A stretch of DNA of 54,526 nucleotides from Planctomyces sp. (GTDB lineage: Bacteria; Planctomycetota; Planctomycetia; Planctomycetales; Planctomycetaceae), in the NCBI GenBank assembly GCA_005778225.1, contig SXPC01000120.1, forward strand, positions 1 through 54,526. The letters are read 5' to 3'. The notes beneath the pieces are model-generated. The model saw only the letters and a list, made by a program, of their open reading frames with translations, had not been told where the DNA came from and did no database searches. Shown piece by piece: positions 17,240 to 25,254 of this stretch. A program made the translations under genes and the position numbers. The number at the start of each line of letters is the position of its first letter. Positions within the stretch are counted from its first letter, which is position 1.

Positions 17240-18166
17240 TCACGCAATGCTCTTGAGCAACATGCTCACCGTGAGCGTCCAGCCGTCCACGAGGACGAAC
17301 AACAGGATTTTGAACGGCAGAGAAATCATCGCGGGAGGCAACATCATCATCCCCATGCTGATCAGGATCGTGGCGATCACCATGTCGATGACAACGAACG
17401 GCAAGTACAACTGAAAGCCAATCACAAACGCGGTCTTGAGCTCGCTCAACAGGTACGCCGGCAACAAGATTGTCAGCGGGACTTCGTCATAATGCTGAGG
17501 CGGGCCGACGGTTGTCTCGCCTCGCTCGGCTTTCTTTTCCTGCTCGTATTCCCAGAACAGCCAGATCGCAGAATCGTTACCCGTGCGTGAAATCTGGTTG
17601 CTCATGAACTCCCGCATGGGAGCGAGGGTTCGAGTGGTAGCCGCGTTAAGTGCTGTCTGTTGTTCCGCTTTCGTACGATAGCTCGACGATGAATACGGCT
17701 TGACCCCTTCGTCATATGCTTTCTGCCACGTCGGCCACATGACCATCGCCGTCAAAAATAACGACAGGGAGATCAGCACCTGATTGGGCGGCAGTGATTG
17801 CGTCCCGATGGCCTGTCTCAAAAGTCCCATGACGATGACGATCCGCAGAAAGCAGGTCGTCATCAGCAGGATTGATGGCGCGAGACTTAACACCGTCAGC
17901 AACATCAACAGCTTCAAAGAAGACGTCAAACCGCCCGGCGACATCATCGCATCAGGATCCAGGCCTCCCAAACCATTGGTTGTCGAAGCAGGTTCAGGTG
18001 CTGGCGGAACGAGCCCCAGTGTTGGATCGTTGAACGCATTCTGCGCGAATACTTGATTGGGCAAACTGACGTTTTGCGCGAAGCTCGCGCTCGTCAGCAG
18101 AAAGACCATCAGACACGACATCACCGCCTGCAAGGCAGGTCGCTGCAGGAACAGACTAGGCTTCAT
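17240..18166 (-). CDS. fliP: Flagellar biosynthetic protein FliP
   Basis: Core export-gate membrane protein. The frame is open for 51 codons further upstream, but I start at the ATG at 18166. It has GAGG five bases before it and yields a signal peptide (MKPSLFLQRPALQAVMSCLM, hydrophobic core, cut at SFA-QN), as FliP proteins normally have. The 308-residue product holds the FliP signature LSLAPSILLMTTCFLRIVIV, the TLAPMREFMSNQ segment and the C-terminal DMVIATILISMGMMMLPPAM. It overlaps the end of fliO by 11 bases. Confidence 0.95.
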   Translation of the reverse strand: MKPSLFLQRPALQAVMSCLMVFLLTSASFAQNVSLPNQVFAQNAFNDPTLGLVPPAPEPASTTNGLGGLDPDAMMSPGGLTSSLKLLMLLTVLSLAPSILLMTTCFLRIVIVMGLLRQAIGTQSLPPNQVLISLSLFLTAMVMWPTWQKAYDEGVKPYSSSSYRTKAEQQTALNAATTRTLAPMREFMSNQISRTGNDSAIWLFWEYEQEKKAERGETTVGPPQHYDEVPLTILLPAYLLSELKTAFVIGFQLYLPFVVIDMVIATILISMGMMMLPPAMISLPFKILLFVLVDGWTLTVSMLLKSIA

Positions 18167-18839
18167 AGGAACCTCGCGGGCCGGACTGGCGTTGATAGTC
18201 GAGATTCTCTCGCAGGCGATCATAGGGATCATGCGCCTGTGGCTCAGGTGTCGGTGCGAGTGGTGTATTTTGACTTTTCTGAAACAATCTGAGGAACTGC
18301 TGAGGACTCGTTGGCTCATCCTTTTGCAGACACAGCCCGGTCATGAGATCAACTTCAACAGGGTCGGTGATCTCAGACAGAGTCCGCAGCCCATCAGGCC
18401 CTGCACCAATCATGACCACTTTCGGGCCGAGCCGTACAAGATAGATCTGCTGCGTCGGCGTCAGTTGTTTGCGTCCCAGCAGGTTCAAAACCTCGACGGG
18501 CAACGCCTGCGACGAAATGCCCATCTTCTTTTTGAAGAGCCTCGCACCGACGATCATGAATGCGCAGATAAACGCCAAGCAACCCAGCGTCCAGGCGACA
18601 GACATCGTCGAACCTGGAGTGCGAGACTTAGACGCTGAGCCATCTGTTTTCGAGATATCGCCGTCGACGGGCTTGATCTTCAAGCGATCTGGTGTTGTCG
18701 ATCCAGCTGCATTCCAGGGTGGAGCCTGATACTGAGTGGCGGGATTCGAGTTCGGCCATGGCTGTGTTTGAGCGTGGGCGTACTCAGTCGTCACGATCGC
18801 AATTATTGCGAAGACAATGATTAACAAGGGACGAAACAT
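18156..18839 (-). CDS. fliO: Flagellar biosynthetic protein FliO
   Basis: Accessory membrane protein that helps assemble the FliP ring. The 227-residue protein has an N-terminal signal sequence (MFRPLLIIVFAIIAIVTTEY, then AHA), a Pro/Ser/Thr-rich linker, a membrane helix at about 82-102 (WTLGCLAFICAFMIVGARLF) and the FliO cytoplasmic domain LPVEVLNLLGRKQLTPTQQI. Presence of a cleavable signal before the single membrane segment is known for some FliO proteins. It is placed between fliN and fliP, overlapping fliP; AGAAGGG lies six bases before its ATG. Confidence 0.9.
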   Translation of the reverse strand: MFRPLLIIVFAIIAIVTTEYAHAQTQPWPNSNPATQYQAPPWNAAGSTTPDRLKIKPVDGDISKTDGSASKSRTPGSTMSVAWTLGCLAFICAFMIVGARLFKKKMGISSQALPVEVLNLLGRKQLTPTQQIYLVRLGPKVVMIGAGPDGLRTLSEITDPVEVDLMTGLCLQKDEPTSPQQFLRLFQKSQNTPLAPTPEPQAHDPYDRLRENLDYQRQSGPRGSYEA

Positions 18840-18851
18840 GATCGGCCCTTC

Positions 18852-19388
18852 TTAATCATCAGGCGTGAGAATTTCTGCGATGCGGACGCAAAAATTATCG
18901 TTGAGCACAAGGACTTCGCCACGGGCAATTAACCGCCCGTTGACGAGAACATCGACCGGATCACCAGCGAGTTTATCGAGAGGGACAACCGAACCAGATT
19001 TCAACGCGAGGACTTCCTCGACGAGCAGTTCCGTGCGTCCCAGTTCAATTCGTAAATCGAGCTCAACTTCATTGAGTGCTTCCAGTTCCATGCGGGACTG
19101 GGCGTTTATATTGGCAGAGCGTCCGAACTCCTGAAAGTTGAACGAAGAAGCTCCGTCCGCTGTTTTCTTCACATGAGGACTACCAAAACTCGGAGCCAGT
19201 GCAGCCGCCAGGTCCGCCTCGGCTTGTCGCACAAGATGTTCGGCGTGACGCCCGACATCGGGGGCGGGCTTGGGGGACGGAGCAGGTTTCGGAGCAGCAG
19301 GCTTGGCGACCGGTGGAGGCGCACCTGCACCCGAGGCTCTCAAAAGAGCTTCAATTTCATCCGGGTTGAGTAAATCGTCGTCAGCCAC
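18852..19388 (-). CDS. fliN: Flagellar motor switch protein FliN with FliM/FliY-type N-terminus
   Basis: Rotor C-ring protein. The 178-residue product ends in a typical SpoA domain (about 100-178: MELEALNEVELDLRIELGRT, VVPLDKLAGDPVDVLVNGRL, NDNFCVRIAEIL). The N-terminus DDLLNPDEIEALLRAS (4-19) matches the EIDALL-type peptide by which FliM and FliY bind CheY-P, followed by a Pro/Ala/Lys-rich linker. FliN of enterobacteria lacks this peptide. The start is a GTG with AGGA eight bases upstream. It heads the minus arm; fliO follows after 12 bases. fliM is not in the window. Confidence 0.92.
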   Translation of the reverse strand: MADDDLLNPDEIEALLRASGAGAPPPVAKPAAPKPAPSPKPAPDVGRHAEHLVRQAEADLAAALAPSFGSPHVKKTADGASSFNFQEFGRSANINAQSRMELEALNEVELDLRIELGRTELLVEEVLALKSGSVVPLDKLAGDPVDVLVNGRLIARGEVLVLNDNFCVRIAEILTPDD

Positions 19389-19765
19389 GTCCCTGTTCCT
19401 GACTATGCCCGGCTAAGTTTTTCAACCCGCCAGCGCGTGAGGAGACATCCTTGTTCCTGCAGGCAACTGAGGTTTATCAGCTTTTGTAAAACCTGCCAAG
19501 GGGAGTTTGTGAAACTGTTTATTCACCTTGTTGCGCATGACCGGTAGCGAAATCCGATTCTGATTGATTAACATATCAAACACCGCTTCTCCATCGAGGG
19601 GAGCGGTCTGATGTCTCTTCTCCCTTGAGGGGAGCGGCATTTCGTCTCTTCTCCCTTGAGGGGAGAAGGTGCCCGAAGGGCGGATGAGGGTGAGCGATAG
19701 GCAACTCTAAGCGCCCTTTCGCTGACCATCTTCAGCCATTTTCCCACCAGCTCAATAGGTACCCC
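19389..19765. repeat. fliN-sulfatase spacer with a triple hairpin (family F, copy 1)
   Basis: This divergent spacer holds no convincing gene. Between 19583 and 19692 there are three related hairpins in a row: CCGCTTCTCCATCGAGGGGA (then GCGG), CTTCTCCCTTGAGGGGAGCG, and CTTCTCCCTTGAGGGGAGAA, which leads into GGTGCCCGAAGGGCGGATGA. The same unit recurs at 30059-30110, 47810-47882 and 49236-49316. Confidence 0.8.
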
Positions 19766-21262
19766 ATGCTCAAATACACATCCTTCCTCCTGCTCCTCGT
19801 TCTCGCTTCCTCTTCGACCTACGCCGCGCGTCCTAACGTCGTCATCATCTACGCCGACGACGTCGGCTACGGCGACCTCAGTTGCTACGGTACTGCATCG
19901 ATCAAAACCCCCGAAGCCGAGCGCATGGCCCGCGAAGGACTCAAGTTCACCTCCGCCTATTGCACCTCCGCCACCTGCACACCGTCCCGTTATTCGCTCC
20001 TCACCGGCGAATACGCCTGGCGTAAAAAAGGGACGGGCGTTCTCCCGGGTGATGCGGCCATGATTATTGAATCGGGGCGCGAAACCATTGCCTCGGTCAT
20101 GCAACGAGCGGGTTACAAAACTGGCGTTGTCGGCAAGTGGCACCTCGGCCTTGGCGGCGAGAATAAAGACTGGAACAAAGCTGTCACTCCCGGCCCTGGC
20201 CAGATCGGCTTCGACTATTCCTTTCTCATCCCCGCCACCGGTGATCGCGTTCCCTGCGTCTATGTGGAGAATGATCACGTCGTTGGACTCGATTCCAACG
20301 ATCCGATCGAAGTGAATTACAAACAGAACTTCACAGGCCAGCCGACGGGAAAAGCAAACCCCGAACTCCTCACAAAGATGAAATGGCACCATGGCCACGA
20401 CATGACCATCGTCAACGGCGTCAGCCGCATCGGATTCATGAAAGGTGGCAAGTCAGCGTTGTGGGTCGATGAAGATATGGCGGACGTCATCACGGGCAAA
20501 GCGGTCAAATTCATCGAAGACAACAAAGCCCAGCCCTTCTTCCTCTATTTCGCGACACACGACATCCATGTCCCGCGCGTCCCGCATCCACGCTTCGTTG
20601 GCAAGAGCGGCATGGGCCCTCGTGGCGATGCCCTGCTCGAATTCGACTGGTCCGTCGGCCAGATTCTCGACACCCTTGACCGCCTGAAGCTGTCCGAGAA
20701 CACACTCGTCATCCTCTCCAGCGACAACGGCCCGGTCATCAACGATGGTTACTACGACGACGCTGTCGAAAAGCTCGGCGACCACAAACCCGCAGGCCCC
20801 TTCCGTGGCGGCAAGTACAGCAAATTCGAAGCAGGGACACGCGTCCCTTTCCTCGTCCGCTGGCCCGGCCACGTTCCCGCCAATCAAACCAGCGACGCCA
20901 TGTTCTCCCAGATCGACCTGCTCGCCACCCTCGCCGACTTCGTCGGGCAGTCGTACAACACGACAACGGCAACTGATTCTCACAGCTACCTCGACACTCT
21001 CCTAGGCAAATCCGAGACCGGTCGCGATTACATCATCGAACACGCCGGCCAGCTCTCCGTCCGCAAAGGGGACTGGAAACTTATCCCACCCTCCCAGGGC
21101 CCTGCCGTCACCGCAAACACCAACTCCGAAACCGGGAACGCACAAGTGACGCAGCTTTATGATCTGAAGTCTTCACCCTGGGAATCGGAAAACGTCGCCT
21201 CGAAACATCCGGAGGTCGTCAAAGATCTCGAAGCGATCATCGCAGCCGAGCGAGCGAAGTAA
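19766..21262 (+). CDS. Secreted sulfatase (arylsulfatase A type)
   Basis: Hydrolyses sulfate esters outside the cytoplasm, probably of sulfated polysaccharides. The 498-residue protein has a signal peptide (MLKYTSFLLLLVLASSSTYA) and the alkaline-phosphatase-fold metal site NVVIIYADDVGYGDLSCYG (24-42). The sulfatase signature is CTPSRYSLLTG (71-81), where Cys71 would be converted to formylglycine; this is Cys-type and so would need a formylglycine-generating enzyme or an anaerobic sulfatase-maturating enzyme encoded elsewhere. Further motifs are GKWHLG and SSDNGPV. Substrate cannot be told from sequence. Planctomycetes carry many such genes. It ends just before a long palindrome that separates it from the convergent VWA gene. 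Confidence 0.95.
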   Translation: MLKYTSFLLLLVLASSSTYAARPNVVIIYADDVGYGDLSCYGTASIKTPEAERMAREGLKFTSAYCTSATCTPSRYSLLTGEYAWRKKGTGVLPGDAAMIIESGRETIASVMQRAGYKTGVVGKWHLGLGGENKDWNKAVTPGPGQIGFDYSFLIPATGDRVPCVYVENDHVVGLDSNDPIEVNYKQNFTGQPTGKANPELLTKMKWHHGHDMTIVNGVSRIGFMKGGKSALWVDEDMADVITGKAVKFIEDNKAQPFFLYFATHDIHVPRVPHPRFVGKSGMGPRGDALLEFDWSVGQILDTLDRLKLSENTLVILSSDNGPVINDGYYDDAVEKLGDHKPAGPFRGGKYSKFEAGTRVPFLVRWPGHVPANQTSDAMFSQIDLLATLADFVGQSYNTTTATDSHSYLDTLLGKSETGRDYIIEHAGQLSVRKGDWKLIPPSQGPAVTANTNSETGNAQVTQLYDLKSSPWESENVASKHPEVVKDLEAIIAAERAK

Positions 21263-21276
21263 TCGATGATTCAGGC

Positions 21277-21382
21277 GTAGGGTGCTGGTGAGGCTTTGCG
21301 AACCGCACCAATTGTGGATACGAATGTCTTTCAGCCACTGACGACGCATTTGGTGCGGTTCGAAGACTCACCAGCACCCTAC
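21277..21382. repeat. Palindromic element between convergent genes (family A, copy 1)
   Basis: The arms are GTAGGGTGCTGGTGAGGCTT... and its near-complement ending ACTCACCAGCACCCTAC, about 33-35 bases each around a core of about 38 bases. Copy 2 (25131-25234) has the same arms but is inverted as a whole; a lone left arm is at 45124-45157. The position between two stop codons suggests use as a bidirectional terminator. Confidence 0.9.
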
Positions 21383-21419
21383 CCAGCGAAATGAGACCAC
21401 TTCTTTCCACGTCCGTGCT

Positions 21420-22571
21420 TCACATCCGCGTCCGCTTTCTTCGTCCCGCGATGAAGCTCTCGACGACCATCTGCCACATGTCCTGTGCATTACAGGTCGC
21501 AGAGATCCCGCCGGTGACCATTGCGAGTTTTTCGACAAAGTTTGCAAGGTCGTGGTAGAAGTAATCCTCGATCAAGGCACAGCTCGAGACATGGATATTC
21601 TCATCGGCGCACTTTTTGGCTTCTGCCAGCGTATGCTTGAGCGTGATATCCGCTGGTGGATACAGCAGACGCAGGTTGCGACCTTCCAGGTGAGCGGTCG
21701 GCTCGCCATCAGTGATGATGATGATCTGCTTGTTCTGTGCCATTTGACGGTTAAGGATTCGTCTGGCGAACTGCAGCCCTGCATGGATGTTCGTGAAGTG
21801 CTGAGGAACGAACCGTGGCGGTGCATCCAGGTTGATCGTCAGCGAAACGCGAGGATCGTAGATACTCACCGGCTTCGGAGCAGAGTTGATCAACTCGCGT
21901 TCCGTCAACGGCGACGCGTAGCTATAAAAGCCGACGGTCTGCAAGAAGTCTCCCTGATACTTGCCACGAACGAGCGCCCCGATCGCGAGTGCGACTTTTT
22001 TCGCCTGACCATACTTGCCGTAGCGTGACATACTCCCCGACATATCGAGCAGAATGACCGTCGCGCAGCGTGTCTGGTACTGCGTGTCGTAAACCATCAG
22101 GTCATCTTCGTGGATATTGATCGGGATCGTTCGCGGGCCACCTTCCTGTGCCTGTCGCGCGAGGGCATTGCGCAGTGTCTCCTGCATATTGAGGTTCGAC
22201 ACCTGATCGCCGAATTCATACTGACGCGTTTCCTCGTGAATTGTCTGTCCGACACCGCGAAACGTCGTTTCGTGTCGCCCGAGAGAATCCTGTCGACGCA
22301 CATCGAACAGCATCTCCAGCGACTTCGTTTCCATCCGCTTCATTGCTTTGGGAGTGACGCGGTACTGTCCCTTCTCATCTTTTTCGATGTAGCCCTGTTT
22401 GATCAGCATATCGAGAACGTCCTGGTTCTCCTCTTCGAGGTTCTGCAGATCCTCGAGCACCTCCTCGCCATAATGCATCAGATATTCTGACAGCTGGTCA
22501 AACAGCTTGTCAGCCGACTGCGGTGCAAACGGGTCCTGTCCGTCGAATTTCGTATACTCAAACTGCGCCAT
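21420..22571 (-). CDS. VWA domain protein
   Basis: A 383-residue cytoplasmic protein with no signal peptide. The C-terminal half is a von Willebrand A domain with a full MIDAS: DMSGS (176-180), a Thr near 260 in FTNIHAGLQFA, and ITDGEPT. The N-terminal half is helical and acidic (QLSEYLMHYGEEVLEDLQNL). Such VWA proteins commonly partner MoxR-type AAA+ ATPases in chaperone or metal-insertion complexes, but no such ATPase is in the window. The conserved gene at 22693-23547 lies directly upstream on the same strand and may share its transcript. Function is unknown. Confidence 0.8.
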   Translation of the reverse strand: MAQFEYTKFDGQDPFAPQSADKLFDQLSEYLMHYGEEVLEDLQNLEEENQDVLDMLIKQGYIEKDEKGQYRVTPKAMKRMETKSLEMLFDVRRQDSLGRHETTFRGVGQTIHEETRQYEFGDQVSNLNMQETLRNALARQAQEGGPRTIPINIHEDDLMVYDTQYQTRCATVILLDMSGSMSRYGKYGQAKKVALAIGALVRGKYQGDFLQTVGFYSYASPLTERELINSAPKPVSIYDPRVSLTINLDAPPRFVPQHFTNIHAGLQFARRILNRQMAQNKQIIIITDGEPTAHLEGRNLRLLYPPADITLKHTLAEAKKCADENIHVSSCALIEDYFYHDLANFVEKLAMVTGGISATCNAQDMWQMVVESFIAGRRKRTRM

Positions 22572-22692
22572 AAACGGGCTTCCTCTCGTAGAAACCCAAT
22601 TATAGACACCGCACCATGCTCAAGGAAATTTTTGCTGCCGAATCAGCGTGGTGAACTCACGCAAACACGGTGCTTAGCGTGTCTTTCACGAA

Positions 22693-23547
22693 TCAGCCCT
22701 CTCCCTCGGGAGGCTTCACGTAGAACTTCGTCAGATCCAGCTGGCCTTTGAAATCGGCTTCCATGAGCGCCAGTCGTTGCTCGAGCTGGCTGAAGCGCTG
22801 ATCGACATGTGGCTCGAACTCCGGCGTTGATCGCCGAGGCTTGGTGCGCGGCACGGTCGGATAGCCCAGATGGCGCTGCAGCGCTCCGAACATGTAGAGC
22901 GGGTCTTTATTGCGATTCGCTTTCGCGATCCGTCCTTCCTGAATTCCGAAGAGGACCACCCGCTCGGCTGGCTGATCATCCCCTGTCTGGCGACTCTTCG
23001 CCTCGAGGTCGACAGCGTGTTGTGAGACAGAATAGATCAAGTCTGCAAAGTCGACCATCCCCAGCAGGCCGCGGATCTTGCGGATCCAGTCGACCCAGTC
23101 CTTGCTGTAAAACGGATCTTTCGACATGGCTTCCAGGCCAACGTGATAACCAAGACGATTTCGAGACAGGCTTTCAAACTGGAAAATAAACAACGCCTGC
23201 GGAATCGGATTTTCGACGGACTTGTATTCCGCTTCTTTCTGCAGAATCTGGAATCCGGTCCGCAGATCAAAGCGTGTTTTATCGGCTTCCGCGTTTTCAA
23301 TCACGAAGGCCTGAAACGGCGTGAAGTAGTGCGTCAACCGCGACATGCCCGCGCTGATGCGTCCGGTATGGATCAGTTCGCCGCGGAGAAATTCGAGCGC
23401 CATGGGAAGCCGCGTTGTCGCGAGGATTTCCTCATGGATCGTTTCGAGGATTCCCTGCGCAGAAAAGCCATCATCGAGACGTTCGCAGAACGTCTGGAAA
23501 AAGTAAGCCTGTTCGACATATTCATCACGTGAAAGAAGCGTTGCCAT
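22693..23547 (-). CDS. Conserved planctomycete protein (MATLLSRDEY family)
   Basis: I start at the internal ATG giving MATLLSRDEYVEQAYFF (284 residues). The frame extends 32 codons upstream, but those codons read as a Cys/Ile-rich peptide unlike a protein N-terminus. No signal peptide or membrane helix is present. Blocks such as LPMALEFLRGELIHTGRISA, LTHYFTPFQAFVIENAEADK and QALFIFQFESLSRNRLGYHV look strongly conserved, and I recall the same N-terminus from other planctomycetes. A charged tail (about 235-284, FSQLEQRLALMEADFKGQLD) may form a coiled coil. Placement just before the VWA gene suggests a joint role. Function is unknown. Confidence 0.7.
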   Translation of the reverse strand: MATLLSRDEYVEQAYFFQTFCERLDDGFSAQGILETIHEEILATTRLPMALEFLRGELIHTGRISAGMSRLTHYFTPFQAFVIENAEADKTRFDLRTGFQILQKEAEYKSVENPIPQALFIFQFESLSRNRLGYHVGLEAMSKDPFYSKDWVDWIRKIRGLLGMVDFADLIYSVSQHAVDLEAKSRQTGDDQPAERVVLFGIQEGRIAKANRNKDPLYMFGALQRHLGYPTVPRTKPRRSTPEFEPHVDQRFSQLEQRLALMEADFKGQLDLTKFYVKPPEGEG

Positions 23548-23663
23548 ACTGCTATTACAACAGCAACTCTCGTTGGAGAGAAGACAAAGATGGAGATTCC
23601 TCTGGCGGATGATTATGATTGTACAACTGACTCCACCTCTCAATCGACTAAGGATTCACTTCC

Positions 23664-24179
23664 ATGACACGTTACTGGCTGCTCTCTGGTCTGTCGCTGG
23701 CCGCGCTGTTCTCCCTGCAAGGCTGCGATCAACCCAAGTCCGAAGTGAAGGTCGAACAGCCTGCCGCTGATCCCGCTCCAGCACCCGTAGCCGACGAAAA
23801 GAAAGTTCCGATCACGAAACGCCGAACATCGGAACTGGTCGAGAAAACCCAGGCGATGGCAGCCAATCCGAATTTGTATGTGACCGAAAACAAGATCACC
23901 GCCTTCGACCCGCTCAGCTCTGCTTTTCAGGGGTACGTCAACGCGGCTTCACGCGTGAACCTGATGGCTCTGAAGCACAATATGGACCTGATCAAGGCTA
24001 CTGAAGAACGACATCTGACATTCGCCGAGCTACAGGAATATATCAAGGTTAACAATGTCACCATGAACGCCCTGCCCGAGTACCAGACCTATGCGTACGA
24101 TGAAAAAACGGGCGAATTCATGGTACTCGAAGATGGAGCCCACAAAGAGAAGTTTTACGCGGAAGCACGAGGGGATTGA
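23664..24179 (+). CDS. Putative lipoprotein of unknown function
   Basis: A 171-residue protein with a lipoprotein signal (MTRYWLLSGLSLAALFSLQG then Cys21, lipobox LQGC) and a Pro/Ala-rich linker. The folded part, about residues 50-171, includes DPLSSAFQGYVNAASRVNLM, FAELQEYIKVNNVTMNALPE and YQTYAYDEKTGEFMVLEDGA. I do not recognise the family. It would be anchored to a membrane facing the periplasm. It is divergent from the conserved gene upstream and followed by a hairpin. Confidence 0.7.
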   Translation: MTRYWLLSGLSLAALFSLQGCDQPKSEVKVEQPAADPAPAPVADEKKVPITKRRTSELVEKTQAMAANPNLYVTENKITAFDPLSSAFQGYVNAASRVNLMALKHNMDLIKATEERHLTFAELQEYIKVNNVTMNALPEYQTYAYDEKTGEFMVLEDGAHKEKFYAEARGD

Positions 24180-24223
24180 TCCCTCACCAATGTCCCTGAA
24201 AAGAAGCCCGGCACTATAAAGAA

Positions 24224-24270
24224 AAGCACGGTGCGCCGGTTTGACCCGGACACACCGGCTTAAGGTGCTT
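24224..24270 (+). terminator. Hairpin after the lipoprotein gene, possible terminator
   Basis: AAGCAC at the left pairs with GTGCTT at the right, and GCCGGT pairs with ACCGGC inside. No T-run follows, so it would not be a classical intrinsic terminator. Confidence 0.35.
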
Positions 24271-24425
24271 CGCGTGGCGCTCATAATGAGCGCAAATACT
24301 ATCTTGCCGACTGCTGGAATTTCCGAAGACCATCTGCTGAATGCATTATTGAGATACATTTGAGAACGACGATCTGTGTTCGAGTCGGCAGCATACTAGG
24401 TTCGTGTCAATTTAGTAAAGGAACG

Positions 24426-24440
24426 ATACCGGAACGGTAT
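24426..24440. promoter_or_regulatory. Palindromic operator candidate upstream of the XRE gene
   Basis: ATACCG-GAA-CGGTAT is a perfect 6-bp inverted repeat with a 3-base spacer, centred about 22 bases before the ATG of an XRE-family gene. It may be the autoregulatory site for that protein. Confidence 0.45.
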
Positions 24441-24454
24441 AGAATTCTATCGCG

Positions 24455-25114
24455 ATGCCGAAACCAGCGTATAAATCCTGTAATCCCGTCTTGCTGAAGA
24501 GCTTGCGCGAGAAGCGTCGCTTGACTCAATCTGCCCTGGCTGCTGCGGCTGGTTACACAGAACGCCTCATCGTGAAAGCGGAATCAGGAGCCACTTTATC
24601 CCGCGAAACCATCGAAGATCTCGCAGCTGCTTTGAGTACGCCCAGTGAGCAAATCTATCCAGAAGATCTCACGACCGATCTGATTCAGTTGGCACAAGCG
24701 TATGTACATGCTGTCTACACCTACCAGAAAGACGCCGTCGCACACATTCGCCATTTTCTGGACGAAGACATCGTCTTTATTATTCCGGGTGACCCCGCCG
24801 TTCTCCCATTCGCTGGAGAACACCGCGGTCCGGACGCCATTCACGATGCTTTCCAGATTTTCTTCAGTATCCTGGAAGTCCCCCCTGATCACGACCACCG
24901 ACCTCATTACCGATTTCTGTGCCAGGGAACCGACGTCGTTGTCTGGGGGAAAAGCTACATTCGCCCCATCGGCCACACGATGCCCGAACCCATGCCGATC
25001 AGCAATCTGCTGCAATTCCGCAAAGGAAAGCTCTACCGCTTCCAGGACCAGTACGACACGCAACTGGCAGAGAAGGTCATCCGTGAGAGTGCAGTCCGAA
25101 CCGCGGAAGTGTAA
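24455..25114 (+). CDS. XRE-family regulator with SnoaL-like domain
   Basis: A 219-residue protein. Residues about 10-65 form a Cro/CI-type helix-turn-helix (LREKRRLTQSALAAAAGYTE, then TIEDLAAALSTPSEQIYPED). Residues about 80-210 look like a SnoaL/NTF2-type alpha+beta barrel (YQKDAVAHIRHFLDEDIVFI, NLLQFRKGKLYRFQDQYDTQ). The second domain could bind a small ligand, which would make this a one-component sensor, but the ligand is not evident. A palindrome sits just before the start. It is convergent with nadE, with a family A palindrome between them. Confidence 0.75.
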   Translation: MPKPAYKSCNPVLLKSLREKRRLTQSALAAAAGYTERLIVKAESGATLSRETIEDLAAALSTPSEQIYPEDLTTDLIQLAQAYVHAVYTYQKDAVAHIRHFLDEDIVFIIPGDPAVLPFAGEHRGPDAIHDAFQIFFSILEVPPDHDHRPHYRFLCQGTDVVVWGKSYIRPIGHTMPEPMPISNLLQFRKGKLYRFQDQYDTQLAEKVIRESAVRTAEV

Positions 25115-25130
25115 GAGAAAACTCTCATTC

Positions 25131-25234
25131 GTAGGGTGCTGGTGAGTCTTCGAACCGCACCAATTGCGCATTCGAATGGTACTGGAATTGAGTACGCATT
25201 TGGTGCGGTTCGCAAAGCCTCACCAGCACCCTAC
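25131..25234. repeat. Palindromic element between convergent genes (family A, copy 2)
   Basis: GTAGGGTGCTGGTGAGTCTT at the left and AAGCCTCACCAGCACCCTAC at the right. The two arms are swapped relative to copy 1 (21277-21382): the whole element is inverted while keeping arm-specific differences (TCTTCGAACC versus GCTTTGCGAACC). Confidence 0.9.
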
Positions 25235-25254
25235 ATGAATATCATGTGAACTCT

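Noticed and set aside
19422-19640. Small open frame in the fliN-sulfatase spacer
   Set aside because: It is largely translated from the family F repeat and has no homology that I recognise.
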